Below, one piece after another: positions 45,724 to 53,385 of a stretch of 64,000 bases of DNA. Location of the stretch: assembly GCA_905339255.1 (NCBI GenBank), contig CAJPFO010000066.1, forward strand, positions 1 to 64,000. Direction: 5' to 3'. The translations under genes and the position numbers were made by a program. The notes beneath the pieces were generated by a model. It saw only the letters and a list, made by a program, of their open reading frames with translations. It did no database searches and was not told where the DNA came from. How positions within the stretch are numbered: position 1 is the stretch's first letter; the number at the start of each line of letters is the position of its first letter. The stretch is from Myxococcaceae bacterium. GTDB taxonomy: Bacteria; Myxococcota_A; UBA9160.

Positions 45724-47600
45724 GGCGGGTCCGGATCGCGTTCGCGCTTCTCTCCCTGGCCCTCGCCGCCGGAGCGACGCTTCTCGTCGGTCATGCCATG
45801 GCGAGCCTGCGTGCCGAACGTGCGGCGCAGGCGGAGACACTCGCGGCGCGGATCTTCGACGAGATGGAGCGCGAGCTTTCTGCCTTCCTCGCGGCCGAGG
45901 AGGAGGCTCCCGTTTCCGATTGGCGCGCACGCCTCGCCGGGGGGCCTCAGTTCGTCCGCGCGCGCTTCGAGATTTCCGGGGAAGGGGAGGTCGGCGTGAG
46001 CGCAGACGAGCCCGCCGATCTCCGGGAGCAGCTCGCTGCGTGGGCCGATCGGCGTGTGACGAGGCCCTTGCGACGTGAATCGCCTTCGACGCCGCCACGC
46101 GACGCCCTGGCGGAGACGCCTTCTCCCTCCCGGCTCGCGAAGGAAGAGAAGGAGACCGTGTACGAGGCGCTCCAATCCCTGAACCGGGGCGCAGAGGAGC
46201 GCGTGCAACGCGCACGCAAGATCGTACCGGGCGAGGGCCGCGTGGAGTCCTCGCTCGCCGACGCCGACCGCATCGACACGCAGGCGCAGCCCGACGCGCT
46301 CGCCGCGCCGGCCGCGGTGGAGCCTTCGCGATCCTCCGCGGCAGCTCCGGGAGTCGCACCGGCGCCGCTCTCGCAGGAGGCTTCCGATACCGCACGCCTC
46401 GGCGCGTCGAGCACGGGCTCACGGACGGGCAGCACGAACGCGGCGAAGCGGAGTGCCGCGATCGTCGATCCCCTTCTCGGCGATCGGCTCGATCGCGCGA
46501 CGCTGCTCCTCGTGCGGACGGTTCTCGTCGACGGCCGTGGGCTTCGCCAGGGGCTCGTCCTCGACGAGGCCGCGCTCGGCGGCTGGCTCGCGGAACGCGT
46601 CGGCTCACGTTCCGGGATTCCAGGCCTCGAGATCCGGATCGGAAACGCCGAAGACACGCTCGGAACCGCGTACGAGCATCGTTTCGCGGAGCCCTTCGAG
46701 GCGCTCCGTGCCGGGCTACGGCTCCCTGCGCTCGACGGCGGAGCGGGAGCGGCCGCCATCCTCCTTCTCTCGGGACTTCTCGCGACGGTGGCTGCGGTGG
46801 CTCTCTTCGCGCTCTATCGCATGGTCGCGGTCGCGCTCCGCTTCGCCGAGCGCCGGAGCAACTTCGTGGCGGCCGTCTCGCACGAGCTCAAGACCCCCCT
46901 CACCTCGATCCGGATGTACGCCGAGATGCTCCGGGACGGGCTCGCTCCGAGCGAGGAGAAGCGCCACGAGTACGCGCGAACGATCACGGCCGAATCCGAG
47001 CGCCTCTCGCGGCTCATCGACAACGTCCTCGAGTTCGCCGCGTCCGAGCGCGGAGGACGCCGCGCCGAGCTCGCCCATGGGTCGCTCACCGGAGAGATCG
47101 AGGCCATCGCGGAAATGCTCGGTCCCCACGCGCGAGGAGCCGGCTTCACGCTCCTCCTGTCCGTGGAGCCGGCACTTCCGGCCGTGCGATACGACCGCGA
47201 TGCGCTCGCGCAGATCCTCGTGAATCTGGTCGACAACGCCCAGAAGTACGCGCGTTCGGCGATCGACCGCAGGCTCGAGCTTCGCGTCGCGCGCTCCGCC
47301 GAGGGCGTCATCGTGGCGCTTCGGGACCACGGCCCGGGCGTCGCCGCGGGGGATCTCTCGCGCGTCTTCGAGCTCTTCCATCGCGGCGGCGACGAGCTCA
47401 CGCGCGCCACGAAGGGAACGGGGCTCGGCCTCGCGCTCGTCCGCTCGCTCGCCGAGCGGATGGGCGCGAGCGCGTCGGCCCGCAACGTCGAGGGTGGGGG
47501 ATTCGAGGTCTCGATCGTCTTCCCCGTCATCGCTCGGGAGCGTGCCGCGCCGACGGCGCTCACCCCGCCAGACGAGACGGCGGAGCGGGACGAGGCGTAG
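45720..47600 (+). CDS. sensor histidine kinase with long variable sensor region
   Basis: 626 residues. A first transmembrane helix (residues 5-27) and a second (about 345-365) enclose a 310-residue extracytoplasmic region. Its middle (about residues 120-255) is low in complexity and rich in Ala, Ser, Pro and Glu. HisKA follows, with His388 (AVSHELKTPLTS), then HATPase motifs LVNLVDNAQKYA, LRDHGPGVAAGD and TKGTGLGLALV. It pairs with the regulator encoded just upstream. The unusual linker-like sensor region is not a known domain to me. Confidence 0.9.
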   Translation: MRRVRIAFALLSLALAAGATLLVGHAMASLRAERAAQAETLAARIFDEMERELSAFLAAEEEAPVSDWRARLAGGPQFVRARFEISGEGEVGVSADEPADLREQLAAWADRRVTRPLRRESPSTPPRDALAETPSPSRLAKEEKETVYEALQSLNRGAEERVQRARKIVPGEGRVESSLADADRIDTQAQPDALAAPAAVEPSRSSAAAPGVAPAPLSQEASDTARLGASSTGSRTGSTNAAKRSAAIVDPLLGDRLDRATLLLVRTVLVDGRGLRQGLVLDEAALGGWLAERVGSRSGIPGLEIRIGNAEDTLGTAYEHRFAEPFEALRAGLRLPALDGGAGAAAILLLSGLLATVAAVALFALYRMVAVALRFAERRSNFVAAVSHELKTPLTSIRMYAEMLRDGLAPSEEKRHEYARTITAESERLSRLIDNVLEFAASERGGRRAELAHGSLTGEIEAIAEMLGPHARGAGFTLLLSVEPALPAVRYDRDALAQILVNLVDNAQKYARSAIDRRLELRVARSAEGVIVALRDHGPGVAAGDLSRVFELFHRGGDELTRATKGTGLGLALVRSLAERMGASASARNVEGGGFEVSIVFPVIARERAAPTALTPPDETAERDEA

Positions 47601-47644
47601 CGCCCCTTGCGCAGCGCGCGCGTCGTGCTGCACTCCGCGGCGCC

Positions 47645-47995
47645 GTGGAACGTGCGCTCCTCCTCGTGACCGCGATCATCCGTCCCGAGAAGCTCGAGGA
47701 GGTTCGCCGCGCCCTCTCGCACGCCTACGTGACGGGGATCACGGTGACCGAGGTGATGGGGTTCGGCCGCCAGCGCGGGCACGTCGGAACCTATCGTGGC
47801 GCCGAGTACCAGAGCTTCTTCTTGCCGAAGCTCGAACTCGAGGTGGCGATCCTCGAGCGAGATCTCGATGCGGTGGTCTCCGCGCTCGTGCGGGTTGCGG
47901 CTTCAGGCAAGGTCGGCGACGGCAAGATCTTCGTTCGTCGCCTCGAGAACGTCGTGCGGATCCGGACCGGAGAGCAGGGACCCGACGCACTCTAG
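47645..47995 (+). CDS. PII family signal transduction protein
   Basis: 116 residues of a GlnB/GlnK-like trimer subunit: VTAIIRPEKLEEVRRALSH at the start, the T-loop GTYRGAEYQSFFLPKLELEV with the potentially uridylylated Tyr55, and the B/C-loop region SGKVGDGKIFVRRLENVVRIRTGE. PII proteins sense 2-oxoglutarate and ATP/ADP. The gene starts with GTG and is not next to amtB or glnA, so its partner is unclear. The T-loop lacks the usual Asp/Val after Tyr (QSF instead of MVD). Confidence 0.88.
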   Translation: MERALLLVTAIIRPEKLEEVRRALSHAYVTGITVTEVMGFGRQRGHVGTYRGAEYQSFFLPKLELEVAILERDLDAVVSALVRVAASGKVGDGKIFVRRLENVVRIRTGEQGPDAL

Positions 47996-48000
47996 GTTTC

Positions 48001-48016
48001 CGGCGCGAGCGCGCCG
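48001..48016. terminator. short GC palindrome between convergent genes
   Basis: CGGCGCG (48001-48007) pairs with CGCGCCG (48010-48016). It begins 5 bp after the PII stop and lies before the convergent racemase gene. No U-tract on the plus strand beyond it, so a role in termination is only possible. Confidence 0.3.
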
Positions 48017-48062
48017 CTCCGCGCCCGACCCGATGGGCGGCCTCTTCGTCGGGCTTCTCGCG

Positions 48063-49208
48063 CTACGCGATCGCCTTCTTCTCGCGAAGTCCTTCGAGCT
48101 CGGCCGACGAAAGACCCCAATCGAGGAGCGCCTCTTCGGTGTGCTGCCCGGCGTGCGCGGGGGGGCGCGAGACCTGGCACCCGGTGCGGCTGAAGCGGGG
48201 GGCAGGCGCCGCCTGCACGGCTCCGGCGATCGTCACGAAGGTCTGACGCGCCGCGAGGTGCGGATGCTCGGGCGCTTCCGACATCGAGAGCACGGGAGCG
48301 AAGCAGACGTCCGATCCCTCCATGATCGCACACCACTCGTCGCGCGTCCTGGTGCGGAAGATCGATCGCAGCCGCTCCTTCAGCTCCGACCATTTCGAGC
48401 GATCCATCTGATGCGGGAGCTTCTCGCCGGCGAGCCCCGTCTTCTCGAGGAGCTCGGCGTAGAACTGCGGCTCGATCGAGCCGATCGAGACGTACTTTCC
48501 ATCCTTCGTCTCGTAGACGTCGTAGAAGTGTGCTCCGGTATCGAGGAGGTTCGTGCCGCGCTCGTCCGACCAGAACCCCATCTGACGCATCCCGTGGAAG
48601 ATGTTCATGAGAACGGCCGCGCCATCGACCATCGCGGCGTCGACCACCTGGCCGCGCCCGCTCGAGCGGGCTTCGAGCAGCGCACAGACGATTCCGAAGG
48701 CGAGGAGCATCCCGCCGCCCCCGAAGTCCCCGACGAGGTTGAGCGGCGGCACGGGAGGCTCGCCGCGGCGCCCGATCGGCTCGAGCGCGCCGGCGAGGGC
48801 GATGTAGTTGATGTCGTGGCCGGCGGCCGAGGCGAGCGGCCCCTCCTGGCCCCAGCCGGTCATCCGCCCGTAGACGAGACGCGGGTTCCTCGCGAAGCAG
48901 GCGTCGGGGCCGAGCCCGAGCCGCTCCATCACGCCCGGCCGGAAGCCCTCGAGAAGCGCATCCGAGCGCTCGACGAGGCGGAGCACGAGCGCGACTCCCT
49001 CGGGCTGCTTCAGATCGACGCCGATGCTGCGGCGGCCGCGGTTCAGGAGATCGAGCGAAGGCTTCGTCGGATCGAGTCCGCGAACGTTCTGTGCGCGATC
49101 GATGCGCAGGACCTCGGCACCCATGTCGGAGAGCATCATCGCGCAGAAGGGGCCGGGCCCGATCCCCGCGATCTCGATCACCTTGATTCCTTGGAGCGGG
49201 CCGGCCAT
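48063..49208 (-). CDS. CaiB/BaiF family protein, alpha-methylacyl-CoA racemase-like
   Basis: 381 residues. The family III CoA-transferase fold is shown by LQGIKVIEIAGIGPGPFCAMMLSDMGAEVLRID, then LDLLNRGRRSIGVDLK and ARNPRLVYGRMTGWGQEGP. The racemase catalytic residues are present: His in AAGHDINYIAL and Asp in NLVGDFGGGGM. Alpha-methylacyl-CoA racemase inverts the 2-methyl configuration so branched acyl-CoAs, including sterol and isoprenoid side chains, can enter beta-oxidation. The start follows GGAGGA. It is divergent from an SDR gene with a 64-bp gap. Confidence 0.88.
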   Translation of the reverse strand: MAGPLQGIKVIEIAGIGPGPFCAMMLSDMGAEVLRIDRAQNVRGLDPTKPSLDLLNRGRRSIGVDLKQPEGVALVLRLVERSDALLEGFRPGVMERLGLGPDACFARNPRLVYGRMTGWGQEGPLASAAGHDINYIALAGALEPIGRRGEPPVPPLNLVGDFGGGGMLLAFGIVCALLEARSSGRGQVVDAAMVDGAAVLMNIFHGMRQMGFWSDERGTNLLDTGAHFYDVYETKDGKYVSIGSIEPQFYAELLEKTGLAGEKLPHQMDRSKWSELKERLRSIFRTRTRDEWCAIMEGSDVCFAPVLSMSEAPEHPHLAARQTFVTIAGAVQAAPAPRFSRTGCQVSRPPAHAGQHTEEALLDWGLSSAELEGLREKKAIA

Positions 49209-49272
49209 GTCGTTCCTCCGAGTCTCGGCAGAGGCCCTACGGTAGCCTCCGGCCCGAGGAGGAGGGAGGGAT

Positions 49273-50085
49273 ATGCCGAAGCTCGACGGACAGTGGGCGC
49301 TCGTGACCGGTGGGGCCTCGGGGCTCGGCCGCGCGATCTCGAAGGCGCTCGCGGCGGAAGGGGCGCGGGTTGCGGTCGCGGACCTCGACGGCTCGAGAGC
49401 GGCCGAGGCGATCGAAGAGATCGGAGGCAGGGGGCTCGCGCTCTCGGGCGACGTCTCGGACTCGAAGCAGGTCGCCGAGTGGTTCGTCCGGCTCGGCGCG
49501 ACGTCGAGCCGGCGACTCGACATCCTCGTGAACAACGCCGGTTACGCCGACGGAAGGCCCGAACTTCTCGAGCGCGCGAAGCAGATCGCGGGCGAGGTCC
49601 TCTCCGGGAAGGGGCAGCAGACTCCGCTCGATGCGACCGCGACGCTCTCCGACGAGGACTGGGCGCGAATGCTCGCCGTGCACCTGAACGGAACTTTCTA
49701 CTGTACGCGAGAGGCGCTCCGCTGGATGACGCCCGCGCGCTACGGCCGGATCGTCAACATGGCCTCGATCGCCGCCACCACAGGCCTCGGCATGGTCCCG
49801 CATTACTGCGCCGCCAAGGGCGGGATCGTCTCGCTCACCAAGTCGGTGGCGAAGGAGGTGATGCCCTTCGGGATCACGGTGAATGCGATCGCGCCCGGCT
49901 TCATCGACACGCCGCTCCTCGATCCCTTCGATGCACTCTCGCGGATGGCGATCCTCGGCGGGATCCCGATGGGGCGCTTCGGACGCCCCGAAGAGGTGGT
50001 TCCCTCGGCGATGCTGCTCGTCGACCCCGCCAACTCGTTCATGACCGGCCAGGTGATCTCGCCGAACGGGGGGCAGGTGATCTGA
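49273..50085 (+). CDS. short-chain dehydrogenase/reductase
   Basis: 270 residues. The cofactor motif VTGGASGLGRAI (residues 11-22) and ADLDGS favour NAD(H). Catalytic Ser165, Tyr178 and Lys182 lie in MASIAATTG and HYCAAKGG. A segment of roughly 30 residues between NNAG (87-90) and the helix before Ser165 is longer than usual. It ends with VISPNGGQVI. The neighbours (racemase, acyl-CoA dehydrogenases) suggest a hydroxyacyl-CoA or similar alcohol as substrate, which is inference. Confidence 0.9.
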   Translation: MPKLDGQWALVTGGASGLGRAISKALAAEGARVAVADLDGSRAAEAIEEIGGRGLALSGDVSDSKQVAEWFVRLGATSSRRLDILVNNAGYADGRPELLERAKQIAGEVLSGKGQQTPLDATATLSDEDWARMLAVHLNGTFYCTREALRWMTPARYGRIVNMASIAATTGLGMVPHYCAAKGGIVSLTKSVAKEVMPFGITVNAIAPGFIDTPLLDPFDALSRMAILGGIPMGRFGRPEEVVPSAMLLVDPANSFMTGQVISPNGGQVI

Positions 50086-50098
50086 TCCGACGCGCCGT

Positions 50099-50124
50099 GC
50101 CCGGCCCCGCGGATGGCGCCGGGC
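50099..50124 (+). terminator. hairpin after the SDR gene
   Basis: GCCCGGC (50099-50105) pairs with GCCGGGC (50118-50124) around a 12-nt loop, 13 bp after the SDR stop. No U-tract follows. Confidence 0.3.
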
Positions 50125-50197
50125 GCCCCCGCTTCTGCGGAGCCGTCTGGGTTAGGATGCGGCGTCGAAGAGAAGCGTCCCTGTCGAAGGAGCCCCG

Positions 50198-51445
50198 ATG
50201 CCGATGAACGTGCAGCCGATTCCCGGCGTGAGCGAGCGCATCAACCAGATCCGCCTGCTCACGGCCGAGGTCGTCAACAAGGAGATCCTTCCCCACGAGA
50301 ACCTGCTCTGGGCCGCGCGGCGGCCGGGAGCGCCCGAGGCCACTCGCAAGCGCGCGCGGGAGATCCGCGATGCGATCAAGGCGAAGGTCAAGCAGACGGG
50401 GCTCTGGGCGCCGCATCTTCCGGAAGAGTACGGCGGCTGCGGGCTCTCGTTTCTCGAGCACGCCTACATGAACGAGGTGCTCGCCTACACGCTCGGTGGC
50501 GCGGCGCTCTTCGGCGTGGTCGCGCCGAACTCGGGGAACCAGAAGATCCTCGCGCGCTTCGGAACTCCCGAGCAGATCCGGAACTGGCTCGTCCCGCTCA
50601 CCGAAGGAAAGCTCGAGTCGGGCTTCTCGATGACCGAGCCCGACACCGCCGGATCGGATCCGCGATCGCTTCGAACCACCGCACGGCGCGAAGGCAACGA
50701 GTGGGTGATCAACGGCCTCAAGTGGTTCACCTCGAACGGGCGGCGCGCGGACTTCTTCATCGTCATGTGCCGAACCGAGGATCCATCGGGCCCTGCTGAT
50801 CGAAACGGCAAGATGACGCAGATCATCGTTCCGCGAGACACTCCCGGAGTGAACATTCTCCGCAACATCGAGGTCTGGGGACAGGAGAGCGACCACTGCG
50901 AGATCTCCTACGAGAACGTTCGCGTGCCGCTCGGGAACCAACTCGGCGCAGCGGGCTCGGGCCACCATGCCGCGCAGGAGCGACTCGGCGCGGGGCGCGT
51001 CTACCACTGCATGAACTCGGTCGGTCAGATGTGGCGCGCCTTCGACCTGATGGTGCAGCGAGCGACCGAGCGCGACGTGCACGGCGGGAAGCTCGAGACG
51101 AAGCAGTTCGTCCAGGGATTCATCGCCGATTCGTACATCGACATCCAAGCCGCGCGACTCATGACGATCCACTGCGCCGAGCGCATGGATGCGGGCCTCG
51201 ACGCGCGCACCGACATCTCGGCGATCAAGATCTTCGTCCCCGATGCCTACCACCGCGTGGTCGACCGCGCGATCCAGGTCTGGGGCGCCGCCGGCGTCTC
51301 GGGCGACCTCCCGCTCGCGGCGATGTACCAGGGGGCGCGGACCCTGCGGCTCGCCGACGGACCCGACGAGGTGCACAAGATCCTGATCGCGAAGAACGTG
51401 CTGCACCGCCACCACGCCGGAGAGAGCTGGGACTTCGGAAACTGA
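50198..51445 (+). CDS. acyl-CoA dehydrogenase, ACAD10/11-like
   Basis: 415 residues. GLWAPHLPEEYGGCGLSFLEHAYMNEVL, SGFSMTEPDTAGSDPRSLRTTA, VINGLKWFTSNG and SDHCEISYENVRVPLGN define the fold. The C-terminal catalytic block reads RLADGPDEVHKILIAK, with Asp at the place of the usual Glu, as in the ACAD10/11 type. Preferred substrates in that type include long or branched and 4-hydroxy acyl-CoAs. It stands 112 bp after the SDR gene on the same strand. The start ATG follows AAGGAG. Confidence 0.9.
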   Translation: MPMNVQPIPGVSERINQIRLLTAEVVNKEILPHENLLWAARRPGAPEATRKRAREIRDAIKAKVKQTGLWAPHLPEEYGGCGLSFLEHAYMNEVLAYTLGGAALFGVVAPNSGNQKILARFGTPEQIRNWLVPLTEGKLESGFSMTEPDTAGSDPRSLRTTARREGNEWVINGLKWFTSNGRRADFFIVMCRTEDPSGPADRNGKMTQIIVPRDTPGVNILRNIEVWGQESDHCEISYENVRVPLGNQLGAAGSGHHAAQERLGAGRVYHCMNSVGQMWRAFDLMVQRATERDVHGGKLETKQFVQGFIADSYIDIQAARLMTIHCAERMDAGLDARTDISAIKIFVPDAYHRVVDRAIQVWGAAGVSGDLPLAAMYQGARTLRLADGPDEVHKILIAKNVLHRHHAGESWDFGN

Positions 51446-51543
51446 GCCCGCCGGATCCGGGACGAGCTCGCAACAAGATCACATAACTGTCTGATTAAAT
51501 GAGGAGAAGTCGATCTCTCCCAGGACTCTTCCGGGTATGATCC

Positions 51544-51575
51544 TGAACATATATTCACTCGTGAATAGTGGTTCA
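51544..51575. promoter_or_regulatory. 32-bp inverted repeat, probable TetR operator
   Basis: The core TATTCAC-TC-GTGAATA (51552-51567) is a perfect inverted repeat, and an outer pair TGAAC (51544-51548) / GTTCA (51571-51575) extends it, with 12 of 15 positions pairing. The tract is AT-rich against a GC-rich background. It lies 66 bp before the tetR start and so commands the molybdoenzyme operon. The rest of the gap (51446-51640) has no coding capacity I can support. Confidence 0.65.
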
Positions 51576-51640
51576 TACTCTGCCTCGAACCCGCCCGGTC
51601 CCGGCGATCCGCCGGCCTCCGGGCGGTGCGGGAGCAGGCG

Positions 51641-52318
51641 ATGGTCGCAGCGAAGGGCAGGGCGGCGAAGGCGAGCCGGGCGACGCGCCGGCGGCTCGAT
51701 ACGCGCGAGCGGCTCGTCGAGGCCGCGCAGCGGATCGTCGCGCGCAAGGGAATCGACGCCACCACGATTGCCGACATCACGGACGAGGCCGATGTCGGGA
51801 TCGGCTCCTTCTACAACCACTTCGCGTCGAAGGAGCGGATGATCGAGACGCTCGTCGCGCGCGCGATCGAAATCCACGGCGCAGGGCTCGATCGGCTCGT
51901 GTCTGGAGTGTCGGATCCGGCGGAACGCTTCTCGATCTGCGTTCGCCACACGATCCGCATGGCAGATCACGACCCGATCTGGGCCTGGTTCACGGTGCGC
52001 GCCGGAATCTACATCCGCGAGCTCGGCTCGGGGCTCGGCGTGCGACTGCTCCGCGACCTCACGGATGGGGTCGAAAGGGGTCGCTTCTCGCCACGCGAGC
52101 TCCGTTCGGCGCTCGTCGTGATCGGCGGAGCCGTCGTGGCGTCGATGCAGGGAAGGCTTCTCGGACTCCCGGACCTTCCCGACGAGGCGCTCGTCGCCGA
52201 AAACCTGCTTCGCATGCTCGGCGTACCGCCTCTCGAGGCGGAGAGGATCGGCCACCTGCCGCTCGGAGACGCGCACGACTCGACGCTACGCACGGGAACG
52301 GGAGGAGACGAACGATGA
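51641..52318 (+). CDS. TetR family regulator leading the molybdoenzyme operon
   Basis: 225 residues. A basic N-terminus (KGRAAKASRATRRRLDTRERL) is followed by the helix-turn-helix VEAAQRIVARKGIDATTIADITDEADVGIGSFYNHFASKERMI. The C-terminal ligand domain contains WAWFTVRAGIY. ATG 51641 is chosen; GTG 51626 in frame is possible. The stop overlaps the beta-subunit start as ATGA, so the regulator and enzyme are made from one transcript, probably under control of the operator at 51544-51575. Confidence 0.9.
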   Translation: MVAAKGRAAKASRATRRRLDTRERLVEAAQRIVARKGIDATTIADITDEADVGIGSFYNHFASKERMIETLVARAIEIHGAGLDRLVSGVSDPAERFSICVRHTIRMADHDPIWAWFTVRAGIYIRELGSGLGVRLLRDLTDGVERGRFSPRELRSALVVIGGAVVASMQGRLLGLPDLPDEALVAENLLRMLGVPPLEAERIGHLPLGDAHDSTLRTGTGGDER

Positions 52319-53385
52319 CGGCCGGCTCGACGACGAACGGATCCCCCTCGCGTCAGGTCGCGATGGTCTTCGACTTGAACAAGTGCATGGGCTGCCAGAG
52401 CTGCGCCGTGGCGTGCAAGATGCTCTGGACGCGCGAGCCCGGCGAAGAGCGACAGTGGTGGTGCACCGTCAACACGCAGCCGGGGCGCGGCTCGCCGCGC
52501 GATTGGGAGACCATGGGCGGGGGCTACCGCGACGGCCGCCTCGTCCTCGGCCGGGAGCCGACGCCCGAAGAGGTGGGCGGCGGCTGGAGCTTCAACCACG
52601 AAGAGGTCTTTTTCGGCGGCCGCGGTCGTTCTGCGCATCTCGAGCCGAAACAGGATGGACGGGATCCCGAATGGGGCCCGAACTGGGACGAAGATCAAGG
52701 CGGAGGGGAGTACCCGAATGCGTACTTCTTCTACCTCCCGAGGCTCTGCAACCACTGCACGAAGCCGGCGTGCGTCGAGGCCTGCCCGAGCGGCGCGATG
52801 CGGAAGCGCCGCGAGGACGGGATCGTCGTTCGTGACTAAGAGGTCTGCAAAGGTGCGCGCGCGTGCATGAAGGCGTGCCCGTACAAGAAGATCTACTGGA
52901 ATCACGTCCGGAACGTCTCGCAGCACTGCATCGGATGCTGGCCGAGGCTCGAACGCGGGGTCGCCCCTGCGTGCGTGCGGAACTGCCCGGGGCGCCTCGC
53001 CTTCGTCGGCTTCCTCGACGACGAGACCGGGCCGATCCATCGCCTGGTCCACGAATGGCGCGTGGCGCTCCCGCTCCATCCCGAGTACGGGACCGAGCCG
53101 AACGTCTTCTACGTCCCGCCGCTTTCGCCGCATCCGCTTCGCGCCGATCGCTCGGTCGACGAATCGAAGCCCCGGATTCCGCCCGCGTACCTCGAGTCCC
53201 TCTTTGGCGCCCGGGTCCACGCAGCGCTCGATCGGCTGCGCAGCGAGCTCGAAGCCGTCCGCGCGGGCGGTCGCTCCGAACTCCTCGACACGCTCATCGC
53301 CTACGAGTTCCGCTCGCTGCTCGGCCCGTTCACGGCCGAGCCCGTGACGATCCGCGCGACCACACCGGCGAAGGAGGCCCGATGA
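52315..53385 (+). pseudogene. iron-sulphur beta subunit of a type II DMSO-reductase-family enzyme, interrupted by one in-frame TAA
   Basis: The frame would encode about 355 residues of a NarH/EbdB-like electron-transfer subunit with four cluster motifs. The first is Cys24-x2-Cys27-x2-Cys30-x3-Cys34 (NKCMGCQSCAVAC). The second is CNHCTKPACVEACP. The third is CKGARACMKACPYKK, and the fourth CIGCWPRLERGVAPACVRNCPG. A TAA at 52837-52839 (codon 175) stands between VVRD and EVCKG; homologous proteins have an ordinary residue, often Gln (CAA), there. The frame is otherwise open and conserved on both sides. Restart at ATG 52867 would lose two Cys of the third motif and has no ribosome-binding site. 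It could be a recent nonsense mutation, a sequencing error or a read-through codon. It overlaps the alpha gene by ATGA. Confidence 0.85.

Noticed and set aside
52837-52839. Selenocysteine or pyrrolysine at the interrupting codon
   Set aside because: The codon is TAA. Selenocysteine uses TGA and pyrrolysine TAG, and homologues have neither residue at this position.
52955-52972. A further copy of the GGGTCGCCCC palindrome inside the beta-subunit gene
   Set aside because: Only one arm is present and it encodes conserved protein sequence (RGVAPA).
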